Of a stretch of DNA of 64,000 nt, positions 35,111 through 47,350 are shown piece after piece. Where the stretch lies: contig CM048846.1 of the NCBI GenBank assembly GCA_026545225.1, positions 89,235,270-89,299,269 on the forward strand. Reading direction: 5' to 3'. The notes under the pieces are model-generated. The model had not been told where the DNA came from, did no database searches, and saw only the letters and a program-made list of their open reading frames with translations. Position 1 is the stretch's first letter. The number at the start of each line of letters is the position of its first letter. The stretch comes from Cornus controversa (lineage: Eukaryota > Streptophyta > Magnoliopsida > Cornales > Cornaceae). The position numbers and the translations under genes are program-made.

Positions 35111-35403
35111 GGTTTTCTACCTGGTGAATTTGGTTATGATGCAACGGGTGGCTACCGCCAGTAATTATTGTGAAAGGCCATTGATATGTGTTTGGAGCCG
35201 CCACCTAGTATTGATTGTGGTGTGTTACATTACAAAGAGATGTTTAAGGATATGTGTGATTATTTGGTTATTCAGACACTTACGAGGTCTAATTGTGGGC
35301 CCTTAATATGTTGACTTCCATCTAGTCTTTGTGAACGAAATTCATAGATTCAGGGTTTGGCTATACACTGGAAAGGTGATAGATAGCTCACACATCTGTG
35401 GTA
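35111..35403. other. Intergenic DNA, possible retroelement scrap
   Basis: No gene found. GGAGCCGCCACCTAGTATTG near 35192 looks like repeat sequence but I cannot assign it. Confidence 0.3.
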
Positions 35404-35411
35404 TGCACGAC

Positions 35412-36963
35412 CAGGGGTGGCTCAACATAATTTGAGGCCTTAGTTGAAAAAAATAAGAGTGGTCATTTAATATATAATATTTAATATCAAATATTAGTTA
35501 ATAATGTTTATATAAAAATTATTCTTATTGAAATTATTATATTTAATTGGACCATTTTTTACTAATAAATCTTTTAATTTTTAACGATATTTTTCCAGTG
35601 CATAGATATTTGTGGGAATAGAATATGATTTTTCAATAAGATCTTCATTTTCTTTTATTTGTTTACTTTCTTTCATTCTTTTTTCATGTTATTCGCAAAA
35701 AATTTTCTTATTAGACATTTTATTGTCATTATGAATCTAAGTACCTAATTTCTTCAGTAATTCTTTTAAATGACTTGGTTATTCATTTATTGATTTTTCA
35801 CCTAAATTTCTTGTTATTTTACTATTAATTATGGGAGGCGATATTCGCACTCCCCTTTTATACAATTACACTCCCATTTTAAATGAAATGACACTATAAT
35901 CCTAACTTTACAAGTGAATGATTATTATTTTTTTTATCAAATTACACAACTACCCTCTAAGATATCCCCTCTTTGTTTTTCATCTTTAATATTTTAGGTT
36001 TCTTTTGAGAGAATCTAAAAAAAAAAGTTATCTTTTCTAAATATGTTCTCTTTTAAGTTTTGACATGACAAAAAAAAATGGTTATTTATGCTAAATAAAT
36101 TATCTATTTTTACCGGATTAAAAAAAAAAAGTTATCTATGTTGAATAAAAAGATCTATTTTGACTGGAAAAAAAAACCCCCAAAAAAGGTAACTTAATTA
36201 TTTCTTTTGACATGAACCAAAAAAAGTTATCCTATGTAGAATAAATAATCTCATTTGAGGAAAAAAAATATACTACACAAAAAAAGGACCCAAAATTTTT
36301 TATCTCTACTAAATAAATTATATCTTTTGACATTACTCTAAAAAAACAAAAAAAAAAAGTACTAAAGAAGGTAAAAAAAGATCAAGTTTATAGGATAAAG
36401 GGTAGTTATGGTATTATAAAATAAAAGATGATGCATTAATGAGTTTATAGACTTTTTTTGTCAATTCTTTTAAAAGAAAAAGGCAAGTGAAGTGCAATAG
36501 GAGAGAAGGGGAGTACGAATATCGCCTCTCTTAATTATAACCAAAAATTATTATAATGAGAGAAGAGAAAACGTGAGGAATAAAGGGAAAAACATAAAAA
36601 TTAATAGGAGAGATAAAAAGTTTTATAATTCCTAATTGTTTACAATTATTTGTTAAATATATATTTAACAATTCATAAATAATCGTGAAATGAGGAGTGA
36701 CTGAGAGAATAAAGAGGAATGATTTGAGATAAGGATAGAAATTAGAAGTTTTAGAATAAATTAAATTATTTGAGCCTATTATTAAAATTTTATCATTAAT
36801 TGAGGCCTATCGCTACAAGGAAACAAAAATTTTAGGAATTCTAATAATATTAGAAAACAAAAATTTTAGAAACTCTTATTAAGAAAATAAAATAATTTGG
36901 AAGCCTTCAATTGATTGGAATCTTAAGCAATCACTAACTCGCTTAAGAGTTGAGCCAACCCTA
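35412..36963. mobile_element. Non-autonomous hAT element with 8-bp target duplication
   Basis: Termini are CAGGGGTGGCTCAAC on the left and, reversed, TAGGGTTGGCTCAAC on the right. The exact 8-bp duplication TGCACGAC flanks it (35404-35411, 36964-36971), the hAT signature. The interior is AT-rich, has no transposase, and holds another complete element at 35833-36530. Without that insertion it is about 0.85 kb. Confidence 0.85.
35833..36530. mobile_element. TIR element of the GGGAG..GATATT family, nested in the hAT element
   Basis: Ends are GGGAGGCGATATTCGCACTC and, reversed, GAGAGGCGATATTCGTACTC. TTAATTAT flanks both sides (35825-35832, 36531-36538). At 698 bp it is a deletion-type element; the interior matches that at 12294-12960. 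No coding sequence. Confidence 0.85.
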
Positions 36964-37019
36964 TGCACGACTACCTATTTTTTTTATCATTATTGTTAAT
37001 GTGGAGAAATTATTATATA

Positions 37020-37160
37020 CTACGGGGATTCCGTGTATTGGGAGAATCCCACTACTAATAAAATTTTATCTTTTATTTATTCCTATAATAATGGGAAAGG
37101 GAGTTTTATTATTGGTGAAATTCCTACATTTAAGGAATTCCCAGAATATTGTAGAATTAC
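37020..37160. mobile_element. Small MITE, copy B
   Basis: GGGATTCCGTGTATTGGGAG at the left pairs with GGAATTCCCAGAATATTG at the right around an AT-rich core (ATTTTATCTTTTATTTATTC). It is related to copies A and C. Confidence 0.6.
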
Positions 37161-37846
37161 TCGTTAACGTGGATTGAAGTGGTTTACAAAGCTTGGAGTG
37201 TAGCAACAGGGATGCTTGGTGTAATTTTGTCTTGACAACATGAATTATATTAACAAGTGATACGATCTATGCTTTAGTAAGCATATGCACATGCGTGAAC
37301 TCGAAAGTTCTTTACTTGATTTTGTCTTGAAGAAGTATGTTGAATTGTAAAGATAAGAGTTGTTGAAAATTGGTTTGAAAAGTGAATTTAAGAGTTCTTA
37401 AAATTTGAATTTGAAATTGATTTCAAAAATAATTTTTAAATTGAAACTTGAGTTAGCATTCTAGTCCTAAAAATGATTTTCAGCTTGAAAATTGAATTGA
37501 AGTTTGACCGAACATACTCCATGTAGGCATCAACCATGATGTCGGTATGTACATACAGCAGATATATTTATTTATTCTCTTAGAAGCGGCTTATTTCTTA
37601 TTCTTGTATTTTGGAGTTGGTGGCTTTTACACGACAATAGAAAAGATTTTTCGAATTAACGGCTTTGAAAAGCGCTCATGCCCTAATCTATAAATTATAA
37701 GCACAATGACTAGCTAAAAGAATTTCCTAACAACCCAAAGCATTATGACAAGAGACCTCGTCGCTGATACCAAAGCATTTATCATTGACATAATGGAAAT
37801 GAATGGGGAAAAAAATGAGGGAAACAGTATCTCGTGAAATCCCATT
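37161..37846. other. AT-rich intergenic DNA
   Basis: I see no gene or element in this stretch. Confidence 0.4.
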
Positions 37847-37856
37847 AATTGGCAAT

Positions 37857-38701
37857 CTAGGAAGCACAAGTACGTCTAAAAGAACAAATAATTCGTGTTG
37901 AACATGCGATGAACACGTCCCAACACGTGTCGAATACATCAAAAAAACGTGTTTAATTTTTTATTTTTTTGAAATTTGGACACGACAAGGACACACCAAG
38001 GACATGTGTCCAACACATCATAAATTTTCAGACACGGCACAGACACATATTGGATACGTTTTTTTTTTTCACTTTTTCCTCTTTTTTTCATGAATTTTTT
38101 CTCTTCCATGGATTCTTACTTTATTTTTCACTAATTCCTAATTCTTTTTCTAACAAAACTCTAATTTTCATTGTTTCTTTGCTTTTTCTCTTTCTTTAAC
38201 CTCTTCCTTTCTTTTTCCTTTTTTTTTTCCTTTCTTTTTTCTAGCAAAACACAAGCTCTAAAAATGTTGTTTTAACAATTTAACTATAGTTCATCTCATC
38301 TCTTTATCTCTGTTCTTTTGTCCTCTTTTTTTTCTTATTGTACAATTGCTATATTTTACATGTGACTTTTTTATGATATTTTTGTATTTGGAGTAAACTG
38401 GAATAATGTTTAAATGATAAGATTAGTTTTTATTTTAATGTTTTGTTTTGATTTTATGACTTTGTGACATCCTTCTCTTATAATTATTGTTGTCGTATAT
38501 TTGTGAATTATGATTTGTGAATTTTTTCTTTGTTAAGTTGAAAAATAATATTACTCTTAATTTTTTAAAGTATATTATAAAAATATATATTTATTATTTA
38601 TCGTGTACCCATCATGTTTGTGTCCTAATTGTTTAAGATTTGTAGTGTCGCTATATTTGTGTCATATCGGTATTCATGTCCCGTATTAGTTTCTGTTTCA
38701 T
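37857..38701. mobile_element. hAT-like non-autonomous element rich in ACACGTGTC-type motifs
   Basis: The left part carries AACACGTGTCGAATAC, GGACACGACAAGGACAC and ACATGTGTCCAACAC; the right part reads, in reverse, ATGAAACAGAAACTAATACG and GACATGAATACCGATATG. A 10-bp direct repeat AATTGGCAAT borders it (37847-37856, 38702-38711); hAT duplications are 8 bp, so the exact edge may be off by two. A plant family with GTGTCCGTGTTTCATA ends is known; membership is inferred. No transposase. Confidence 0.65.
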
Positions 38702-38737
38702 AATTGGCAATTTATTTTGAGAAATGCTAAACGTCAC

Positions 38738-38930
38738 AATTTTATTTCATGAATTTTAACTCGAATCTACGTGGTAGGTAATAATACCATAAAAACTCCG
38801 TGTATGGGGGAATCCCACCAATAATAACTTATCATTTAATTTTATCTCCTAAAATAATGGACTATATCACCTGCCACATAGATTCGAGTTAAAATTTGTG
38901 ATATTTATTCGAGACGTGTAGCATTACTCA
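38738..38930. mobile_element. Fold-back MITE, copy C
   Basis: TTTTAACTCGAATCTACGTGG (38755-38775) on the left is mirrored by CCACATAGATTCGAGTTAAAA (38875-38895) on the right; outer parts GCTAAACGTCAC and GACGTGTAGC also pair. The core shares TGTATGGGGGAATCCCACCA with MITE copies A and B. Confidence 0.7.
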
Positions 38931-39589
38931 TTTATTTTTAAGTTTCTAAGAACTATACCGAGGTGGAGGCAGCTTAAGGCCCACAGGGGGAGCTGCCCCT
39001 TTAATTTTTGTTCTTTCTTATTATACATATATATAGTTTTATAAACTTTTACAAAATATCGCCTAATTAACAAATTTGCCTCCCTAAATTATTGAATTTG
39101 CAAGATTTAAGTTCTAAATTTTGTTTTTGTTTCATTAAATAACTTTTTTTTTATAAGGCGTTATATAATTTTCTTCCATTAACACCCCCCCCCCCAGGAT
39201 ATATAATTGTGCTTGCAGTTGGGATATGTTATTCTATGCATTTGTGCTTGCAGGTAGGATATGTTATTCTATACATTTATACCATTTCTTGTTTATATTT
39301 TGGAATGAAATATATTAATATAAATGCATCCATTCTTGAATGTTAAATATAACATTCTATTAAATTTTTCATTCTTGAAAATTTTTTTATCTTACTTTTA
39401 TAGATAAATTACAATGACACTCTTTGTAATTTGGATTAATTTCATACAGAATTTTTTTTTACTTATAACTTTTCTTTTAGGACAGTGCATGCAAGTTTCA
39501 TATTTTTGTTATTCAGAGTAGTAATGCTGCATGCAAGATGATTTTATGCATTAATTTTTTATATAAAAAAATTGCTTTTCAGCGAATGA
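38931..39589. other. Intergenic DNA
   Basis: No gene found. A C10 run occurs at about 39186-39196. GGATATGTTATTCTAT is repeated near 39222 and 39258. Confidence 0.4.
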
Positions 39590-39596
39590 CGGTTAC

Positions 39597-39960
39597 ATGC
39601 ATTTTTTTAGTAAAATAAAAAACGGTGAGTTGCTCCTAAATCCTAATATGTATTGCAAGTGTAATATTTTGTGTGATGCTCACAAGGTGTTTAATAGAAT
39701 GCCGGAAAGAAACTCGGTTTTTCGGGCCACGATGATTTCTGGGAATCCCATGAAGCGGCTTGCTGAGGAAGCGATGGAACTCTTCAAGTTGATGACGCAT
39801 CAAGGAGATCGAGGAGGGTTTTAATGAGTTTGTGTTTACTAGTGTTCTTAGTGCCTATGCTTTGCCTGAGCCGATTAAAAATGGTAAGCAAAATCATTGT
39901 ATGGCGCTTAAAAATGGATTGTTGTCAATGGGGAAGCTATGCACCAGTGACTTGTTTTAG
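39597..39960 (+). pseudogene. Pentatricopeptide repeat (PPR) protein fragment
   Basis: One frame encodes a PPR run (MYCKCNILCDAHKVFNRMPE, then EEAMELFKLM) and ends near 39822. A frameshift near 39815 leads to a second run (NEFVFTSVLSAYALPEPIKN, then HCMALKNGLLS) that stops at 39958-39960. These are PLS-class motifs of organelle RNA-binding proteins. Full proteins have ten or more motifs; only about three remain, without a targeting peptide or E/DYW tail. It is a retained scrap, perhaps captured by an element. Confidence 0.75.
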
Positions 39961-40837
39961 ATGGGTCTAATTAATTTATTGGGTTTAAGGCTTGGTTTGC
40001 ATTCACGGGTATTAGTGAGCTTGACACATGGCTCATGTGTGCGTGTGTGCATATATATATATATATATATGGAGATTTCAAAGATAGATGAAATTGGGTA
40101 TATCGCTGTTTAGACTCTGCAATTAGGGTTTTTGCTCTAAAATTGATGATGAAGTAGAAGAAGAAGAAAAAGGGTATTCAAGTTGGGGGCAAACATGTCC
40201 TTTTTCAAGTAAAGGAAGAGTCAAAGGATATACAAGTCTTTTTACATTGTATCAAACCTGTCTATACATCCTTAGAGGTCTCTCTTAAAGATGGCGCATA
40301 TATAGTGGGTTTATACGATAGTTATAATCAAAGGAGATGTCACTGTAATTTGTCTTATTTTTATTCAAGTCCCAATCACCCCTCCAAAAAAAAAAAAAAA
40401 CTCTGGCTCTCTCAGTGGAACTAGATATACATACAGTTTTTTTTATCATTAGGAGACATACATCATTTTTTTTCTGCTTCCCAAACATGAATTTGTGACA
40501 ACAAAATATATGGATTCATCCAAGTCAACTGTTTAATGAAGTTATATTTTATAGTTTTGAATTCCCTATAGTGAAGAGCTTTTAGAATATATTTAAGCCT
40601 CAAATCCTGATAGGAACATAAGAAAAAGTCATAGGAGAAGATGTTTATCCAATGAAGAGAAATAGAAAAGCACTTAATTATCAAAAAAAGAAAAGAAAAG
40701 AAAAGAGCAGAAAAAAAAGACGAAGTGCTTAATTAACAGATTCCTATGCAATAAAGTACTATATATAGTATTTAATTAATTGCTTTCTAAAGCAATATTT
40801 GTATTTCATTATGTCTTGACTCTATTGATGTTTTTTA
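39961..40837. other. Intergenic DNA with a (TA)n tract
   Basis: A TA run at about 40050-40070 follows a GTGCGTGTGTGC stretch. No gene seen. Confidence 0.4.
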
Positions 40838-40839
40838 AG

Positions 40840-41127
40840 AGAGTATACCTTCACTGGGCACGAAGTTATCTCTGTCTGTTCTTGACAACAACTCTGATGA
40901 GGTGGTTGAAGAAGTCTGCAATGTGAAAAGTACCAAAAAGGAAGAAGAAGAAGAAGAAGAAGAAGAAGAAGAAGAAGAAGACTGTGGAAAGTACCAAAAA
41001 AGGAAGAAGAAGACGAGGAGAGTGATGGTACGTTCTCCACCCTTGCTGAGCTAGATGAAGAGATAGCAAAGTTAAGGGCACTCAAGAAGAATCATGCACG
41101 TCGTGTCTCATGTCTTGAGCTCAAATG
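40840..41127 (+). pseudogene. Acidic exon-like segment with (GAA)n, gene not recognised
   Basis: After TTTTTTAAG the frame reads Ser-Ile-Pro-Ser-Leu...Asn-Ser-Asp-Glu-Val-Val-Glu-Glu and runs into a GAA repeat (~40938-40981) coding poly-Glu. Past the repeat, a different frame continues plausibly: Asp-Glu-Glu-Ser-Asp-Gly...LAELDEEIAKLRALKKNHAR, ending at TGA ~41125. GGAAAGTACCAAAAA-type sequence is duplicated on each side of the repeat, so slippage probably shifted the frame. It looks like the last exon of a host gene, but I recognise no family and found no upstream exons. Confidence 0.35.
40938..40981. repeat. (GAA)n microsatellite
   Basis: About 14 GAA units in a row lie within the exon-like segment, followed by GACTGTGG and a further GAAGAAGAAGAC stretch. 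Confidence 0.9.
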
Positions 41128-41777
41128 AGGAGTCTCTTTGACGGGGGTTTTAGCATGGAGTCACCATGCTGGGGGTACTCTCTGCTGTGATGTTAGATAT
41201 GGGATATGTAGGTAGTTATGTGGACAAGTTGGGTAGTTAGCTTATTTCCATCTTCTTGGTCGGGTGATTCAATATAACCATAACAGAAGTAAGCCCTTGG
41301 GAACCGATAGCACCATCTTGACTAATTGGGTATCATCATTTTGTGTTTAGATGCTCCTTGTTCGAAATTTATGATTGAAAGGCTGTGTATATGTTATCAC
41401 CTAATCAGAAATGTGTTTTAAGTGTTAGTGTATGTGTGCACTTCCGTGCGTTTGTGTTTATGTTCTTCGTCTTTCCAATCAATTAAGGCCTTCTGAGTCG
41501 CAAGGGAAACAGAATTTCTCTAATTATTGCTTAGATTACTGCTGCACTATTCTACAAATAAGGTGGGATAATATTTTTTTATATAGGATTGCAGGAAGAT
41601 ACATGCAATTCAGTGCTCAGACAAACAACTCTGCAGCAACAATTCCTCCAAAATGATTTTATAGCTGTTGATGTAGATTACTACTCTGTGAGTCTAATGA
41701 ATCAGATTGCTAGGTGACTCACATTGTCAAAAGTTATTATTCCTTTCAAAATTTATTCACAAGGAATGATAGAATAT
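41128..41777. other. Intergenic DNA
   Basis: No gene or recognised element seen. Confidence 0.4.
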
Positions 41778-42444
41778 TGGGTGACAATTCGTATTCTTGT
41801 GTCGTGTTCGTGTCGTGTCGATCTATAAGCATTTTACTAAACAACTTAACTCTAATTCGACCCATTTAATAATCGTGTTAGAGTTCTTCAATACTAACCC
41901 AACCCATTTATTAAACGTGTTACTCGTGTTGACCCGTGTAACCCGTTTAATAAACATGTTTTATAATGACACAACTTGTTTAATATCCTTTTTAATTCAT
42001 TTAACTTATATCATATGAGTTTCTCCACCTCTAAAAATCTCTCTGAAGATCATATAAAAAATAAAACATATCAATACATAAATCCTAAAATCAAACTATA
42101 TTATAAATTTTGTATCTATATATAAACTCAAAAACATACTAACGTAATTCTACAACTGAAAATACACCATAACGTGGCTACATTAGTCATGTAAATAAAC
42201 AAATAGATTACAAACAATTGTAATATATATAACTATGTATATATAAGTTTGTATAAAACTATAATATATGAATAACAATGTCATAATCGTGTTGTAATCG
42301 TGTCATATTAATCGTGTCACAGGTTAGACAACTTAAACTCAAACACAATTCATTTTTTACGTGTTGTGTCGACTTATCTCAAACTCAAACCCGCTTAATT
42401 CGTGTTATGTTCGAGTCGTGTCGTATCTAATTTTGTCACTCCTA
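41778..42444. mobile_element. hAT-like non-autonomous element (GTCGTGT family), copy 1
   Basis: The left end GGGTGACAATTCGTATTC..GTGTCGTGTCGA and the reversed right end TAGGAGTGACAAAATTAGAT..ACGACACGACTCGA form imperfect termini. CTCGTGTTGACCCGTGTAACCC and TTAGTCATGTAAA.. lie inside. A relative in the same orientation is at 59035-59643. Target duplication not resolved; no transposase. Confidence 0.65.
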
Positions 42445-42683
42445 ATGGAACTGAATAAAAATAGTGAGAAAAAAATATTAAAGAAGGATAAAATAAAATA
42501 AAAATGAAGTAGAAGAACCCAAATCTCAAATGCACAAATTCAGACTTGGGAAATGATCCTTTTTATTGTCGAAGAGCTGGGGGCATTTATCATCCTCCAC
42601 AAAAGTAGAAAATCTATAATACAATACATAACAAGAAGTTGAAAATGTTTTCTTTTCATCTTTCTCCAACACTCTTCTTTTTC

Positions 42684-45600
42684 CTAAAATACATCTCTAA
42701 TCATCTGTAGTTCCATTAGAGCATCTCTAGTGTCCATCCTTTGTCTTGGAAATTCAGCAGAACATTTTAGTCCGATTTGAAAGATAGACACTAAGCACTT
42801 CTCTAGTCTACCAGTGTTGCATTTGCTGGTCTTAGTCGACGCATCCCCCCCTTCCAATGTGAGTGTATAATCAGTAACCTCCATCACTCTATCTGGAAGT
42901 GCCATCTTAACATAGTTATGAAGACTACAATTGTCCGTGAACATGTTGTTGGTAGGCCTTTTTCCAGTAAACATCTCCAGTAAGAGGATCCCATAGCTAT
43001 ACACATCGCCTTGTGTTGAAACCTCCGAACCCATACCATATTCTGTAATTTTCAAATAATTAACACACTGTTGAAATTTTTGATGTCCTATATATATTTT
43101 TTAACATAAATTATTTTCAAGGATTAGATTCTGACAGTTCAAAAAAAATGAATGAAAAAAAAAAAAAAAATCATATGGGAGAGGATACATTGGAATACAT
43201 CCGACTAAATAGAAAATTTATGATAATTGATTACCTGGTGCCACATAACCAATTGTTCCTCGAACTGCAGTTGATGAAGTAGATTGTGTATGATCAAATT
43301 TGTCATTGGTGCTTGGAAGAAACCTCGCCAGACCAAAATCACCTACATGGGCGCATAGCTCATTGTCAAGTAGAACATTGCTTGGCTTTAGATCACAATG
43401 AATGATTGTTGTTCCACAATGATGGTGAAGATAATCTAATGCAGAGGCCACATCGATGGCAATGTTTAGCCTTGCAAGTAATTCCAAGTATAGCGAATTC
43501 TGTTGCTCAGAGAAATTTGGGTGTAACCAACTCTCTAAACTCCCATTTGGCATGAACTCGAAGACCAAAGCCTTGAAATCATTTCCTTTAAAACATATGC
43601 TTGAGCAAGATGTGATGATCTTGAGGAGATTGCGATGACGAGTGTTCTTCAATGTTTCGCATTCGGCCAAGAAACTCTTGTTGGCTCCATGTTGTTGGAG
43701 GTTGAGTACCTTTACAGCGACAACTTGTTCACCAAAATTGAGGATTCCTTTATAAACAGAACCATATCTCCCCTCACCAATCAAGTTGGCTGAAGAGAAT
43801 CCATTGGTAGCTTGAAGAAGTTCTGCATAAGAGAGTAATGGATACCGATTTCCCAACTGACGGTCTGAATAGGATCTTCCTTTTGTCTTTTTGGTTAGAC
43901 GAAGAATAGAACAAACAGATGCTATTAACAAAGCAATAGAGAGAGTGATACTAATCACAATAATTATCAATCCACGAGTAGATAACTTCCCTTTTTTGAC
44001 TGAGACTTTTGCAGGACATTCAGGCAATTTCAATTCCTTGATTCCTCCACAAAGCTTGTTATTTCCGAAAACTGAAAACGCACTAGCATTCATGAACACT
44101 CCTTCAGATGGAACTCCACCCTCAAATGCATTATGTGAAAGGTTGAGATTCTGAATGAATGGGAACTCGCCTAGAAACCTTGGAATCTCTCCAGACAAAT
44201 TATTACTAGAAAGATCTAGAAATTCAATTCCTCTTAATTGCTTGAAAGATGATGGTATAGTACCTTCAAAAAGGTTACTACCCATATACAACTCTCCAAG
44301 AACTAGACAATTGCCAAGAGTGCTTGGGATTTCTCCTGACAGTTTGTTCCCTGAAACATCCAACTTTTCTAGATTTTTCAAGTTACCCACTTGTGGAGGT
44401 AATGGACCAGTTAGATGATTATGAGTTAAGAAGAGACCAATTGAAAGGGAAGGAATATCAAGAATTTCTTCTGGTATTGCCCCAGTGAGATTATTATATT
44501 CAAGATATAATCCCTGTAGGTTTTTGCAATGACCCAAAGAAACAGGTATGCTTCCCTCTAGCATATTTAATCCCAAGGAAAGAATACTTAATCGAGAAAT
44601 GTTGCCAATAGATGTTGGAATTTTTCCAGAAATATTATTTTTATACAAGTAGATTTCTGTCAAGTTGGAGAGTTGACCAATGGACTCAGGAATGTTGCCT
44701 GTGAGCATGTTCTCATTCAATGCTAAAATCTGTAAATTAACGAGATTCTCAATCCCCTGTGGTATGCTTCCATATAAAAAGTTTCTATCCATCCTTAACC
44801 CAGTGAGCTTGGTTGATAGATTCACAATGGAATTGGGCAACACACCCTCAAAAGCATTGTCATTTAATAACAAAAGTCTTTGATTTGTACAATTGATTAA
44901 AGAATTGATGAAACTCAAATCTCTGTCCTTATAAGTTCCAAGTGAGTTATCACTGATGTCTAACTCTTCAAGATAATGGAGGCTTCCCAAATTCATTGGC
45001 ACAAGACCAGTAAAAGCATTTCCAGGAAAATCAATTTGCACTAGTCTTGAAGCATTGACTAATGAAGGAGGAATAGTCCCAGATAACTGGTTGCTTCCCA
45101 AATAAAGTAACTCTAATTTTGAAAGGGTCAGCCCAAAATCGGGAGGGAGATATCCATGTAATTTGTTCGAAGAGAGGTCAAGGCAATACATGGATGAGAT
45201 ATTGTAAATCGGGGTAGGAACTACACCGGACAGATTGTCCTCGAGAGCCAATAGAAGAAACTGTAAGTGAGAGAGTTTCCCAAGTTCGAAAGGAATGATT
45301 CCCTCCAGATTATTGAAGCTTAGCATAAGTGTACGAAGAGCAGAGAGATTCCCTAGTGAAGGTGGGATATTGCCAGTGAAATGATTTCGGGTAAGACGCA
45401 AGTCCAAGAGATTAGACAATGAGCCTAGCTCGCTAGGAATTTTTCCTACAAGATTATTTACATTTATGTTGATGACTTTGAGGTTTAAGCAATGAGTCAA
45501 ACTGATAGGGAACTCACCTTGGAAAGAGTTTCTGTTAAGCCAAAGTTGTTGCAATCGTGACAATTGACCAACTTCTTGGGGGATGGTACCATGGAAGCTG

Positions 45601-45935
45601 TTGTTTGAGAGATAGATTTCTCTCAGAAATGTAAGATTTCCTATATGAGGAGAAATGGAACCCACCAAGTTTAGGGCCGACAAGTTTAGGATGGTCACTC
45701 TCTGATGATGTCGACGACTACAAATAACTCCTTGCCAATTACAGAAGTGGATAGAATCATTCCATGAGCTAAGCACTCTGAAGGGATCCTCAACAATCTG
45801 ATCCTTGATGACTAGCAAGGCTTGCCTGTCTGTCTCGTTTGTTAAGCCGCCAAAAGCGGTACACCAATGTGAGGTAGAAAATAGAAGTAGAATGTTGAAG
45901 AGAATTGGAGATGAACTTAATAGCCTTGACATCAT
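42684..45935 (-). CDS. LRR receptor-like serine/threonine kinase, subfamily XII (EFR/FLS2/Xa21 type), intact
   Basis: Exon 1 is 45935-43235, intron 43234-43043 (192 bp, GT..AG) and exon 2 43042-42684; the product is 1019 residues. The ATG at 45935 precedes a signal peptide (~1-28). Residues ~33-73 form the N-terminal LRR cap (NETDRQALLVIKDQI, C-x-W), ~75-630 hold about 22 LRRs ending with a Cys-rich cap, and ~655-678 form the membrane helix. The kinase has a Gly loop GEGRYGSV (720-727), Lys742, HCDLK (846-850) and DFG (866-868). Cys replaces the usual Arg before catalytic Asp848, so it is a non-RD kinase, typical of immune receptors. The intron splits GYVAP|E. The family senses microbial patterns at the plasma membrane; ligand unknown. 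One LRR (~229-236, ALEDNLSG) is irregular. Confidence 0.93.
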
Positions 45936-46015
45936 GTTTTTTGTGCTATTGTTATTAAAAGCTTAGTAGTGAAGGGAAATGGAGGTGATGAGGTTTACAC
46001 ACAGGTCATGGACAA

Positions 46016-46022
46016 ATTTATA
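46016..46022 (-). promoter_or_regulatory. TATA box of the intact LRR receptor kinase
   Basis: TATAAAT on the minus strand lies about 80 bp upstream of the ATG, in the leader block shared with copy 1 and the remnants (CATGAC/CCTGTGTGTAAACC, TCCATTTCCCTTCA). Confidence 0.6.
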
Positions 46023-46666
46023 CACCAATGATGCACCTATTCATACATGGTAATCCATTGTCATTGATTCTTTTTATTAAATTCCAACTGCAAAACATGC
46101 ATGGTGCCAAAATATGTTCACCTAACTTAGACCACCTTTATATATCTTCCTTTTTTTATTTTTTTAATTATTTTTTTTGGGTGTCTATAACAAACTTAAA
46201 ACATAACCTACTCAATTTCCAGCTACAGGACTTCCTTTCGTTGTTCTTCACAAGAGAGAATCTTGTATTAGAGATCTCCAATTTTGAAATATAGTACGTG
46301 GACGATGATCTGAGTTTGACAGAAATCTGCAATTGTGAAATACAAAATATATACTAAGATGACACTTATTTAAAACCAAGATTATTAGATTTGTTAGAGC
46401 ATAATTGTTAAGGAGGTTAGCTGAAGACTGAAGTTGCTAGCATAGTTCCAACTATGTTAAAAGCAAAATGTAACAAATTTTGGCTCAAGGCTTGCCAAAT
46501 AACCATTATCCACAATATTGATACATATTATGATAATATTTATCGATTTCTCAGATCAGGTAAATATATATTGTGCTTTCCTCTAAATTGTTAGCAGATA
46601 AATGCTTCCTTCTAGAATCTAAATTATTAATATGATAACGTGGAATGATAAGCCAATGACCCCAGA

Positions 46667-46706
<40 letters not shown>

Positions 46707-47350
46707 CATGTTAATTTGGGGAAATAATAGGACTGAATGATAATTAATTGGTTCATTTTCTTCAATCCCTTTCTTTCCTTTTCACTCACTGATTAAATAA
46801 ACTTGTTGCTCAATGATTCATATAATTAAACATTGAAGGTTGAAATAGATGGTATTAGCCGATAGAAGATGTGACATGCATATCTTTCTTTATTAGGATA
46901 TGATATAATAAAACACTTGGGAGCAATGAACTTGTCCAAAATGGCAAACCCTGTAATACAAGTATGGATCCAAGTTGTGTTGAAATCTTCTCTCCTTTGC
47001 ACTTCCTCAAAACTTTATTTTCCATTTTTTTATTTTTGTTTAATAATAAAATAAAGTAACCTTCATTCTTTGATAAAATCTTCATTCTCTGATATTTTAT
47101 ATTATTGTTTGGTGGAAGAAAACAGAAATAAAAAATCATTAGGTTTCGATAAAAGATTGAGCAAATGCTACTTCTAGTGAGAATACCAATTAAAACAGGT
47201 AATTCTTCCTCTTTCATGTCAGCAACAAATTTTATCCTCACAATCATTATTGTAAAGTCCTACTTTACCTTACAATTAATAAGAATAGTTCATTGGCTTT
47301 AGAAACTGAACATGAACTCTATTATTCACATCCATAAACACAATAAAGAC
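46023..47350. other. Upstream DNA of the receptor kinase; AT-rich
   Basis: 46430-46500 (AGTTCCAACTATGTTAAAA, AAGGCTTGCC) is shared with the remnant near 19950. A TA run lies at about 46674-46702. No gene seen. Confidence 0.5.

Noticed and set aside
46855-47247. 130-codon minus-strand frame upstream of the receptor kinase
   Set aside because: No recognised motif or gene context; base composition is like the AT-rich background. An unknown gene cannot be fully excluded.
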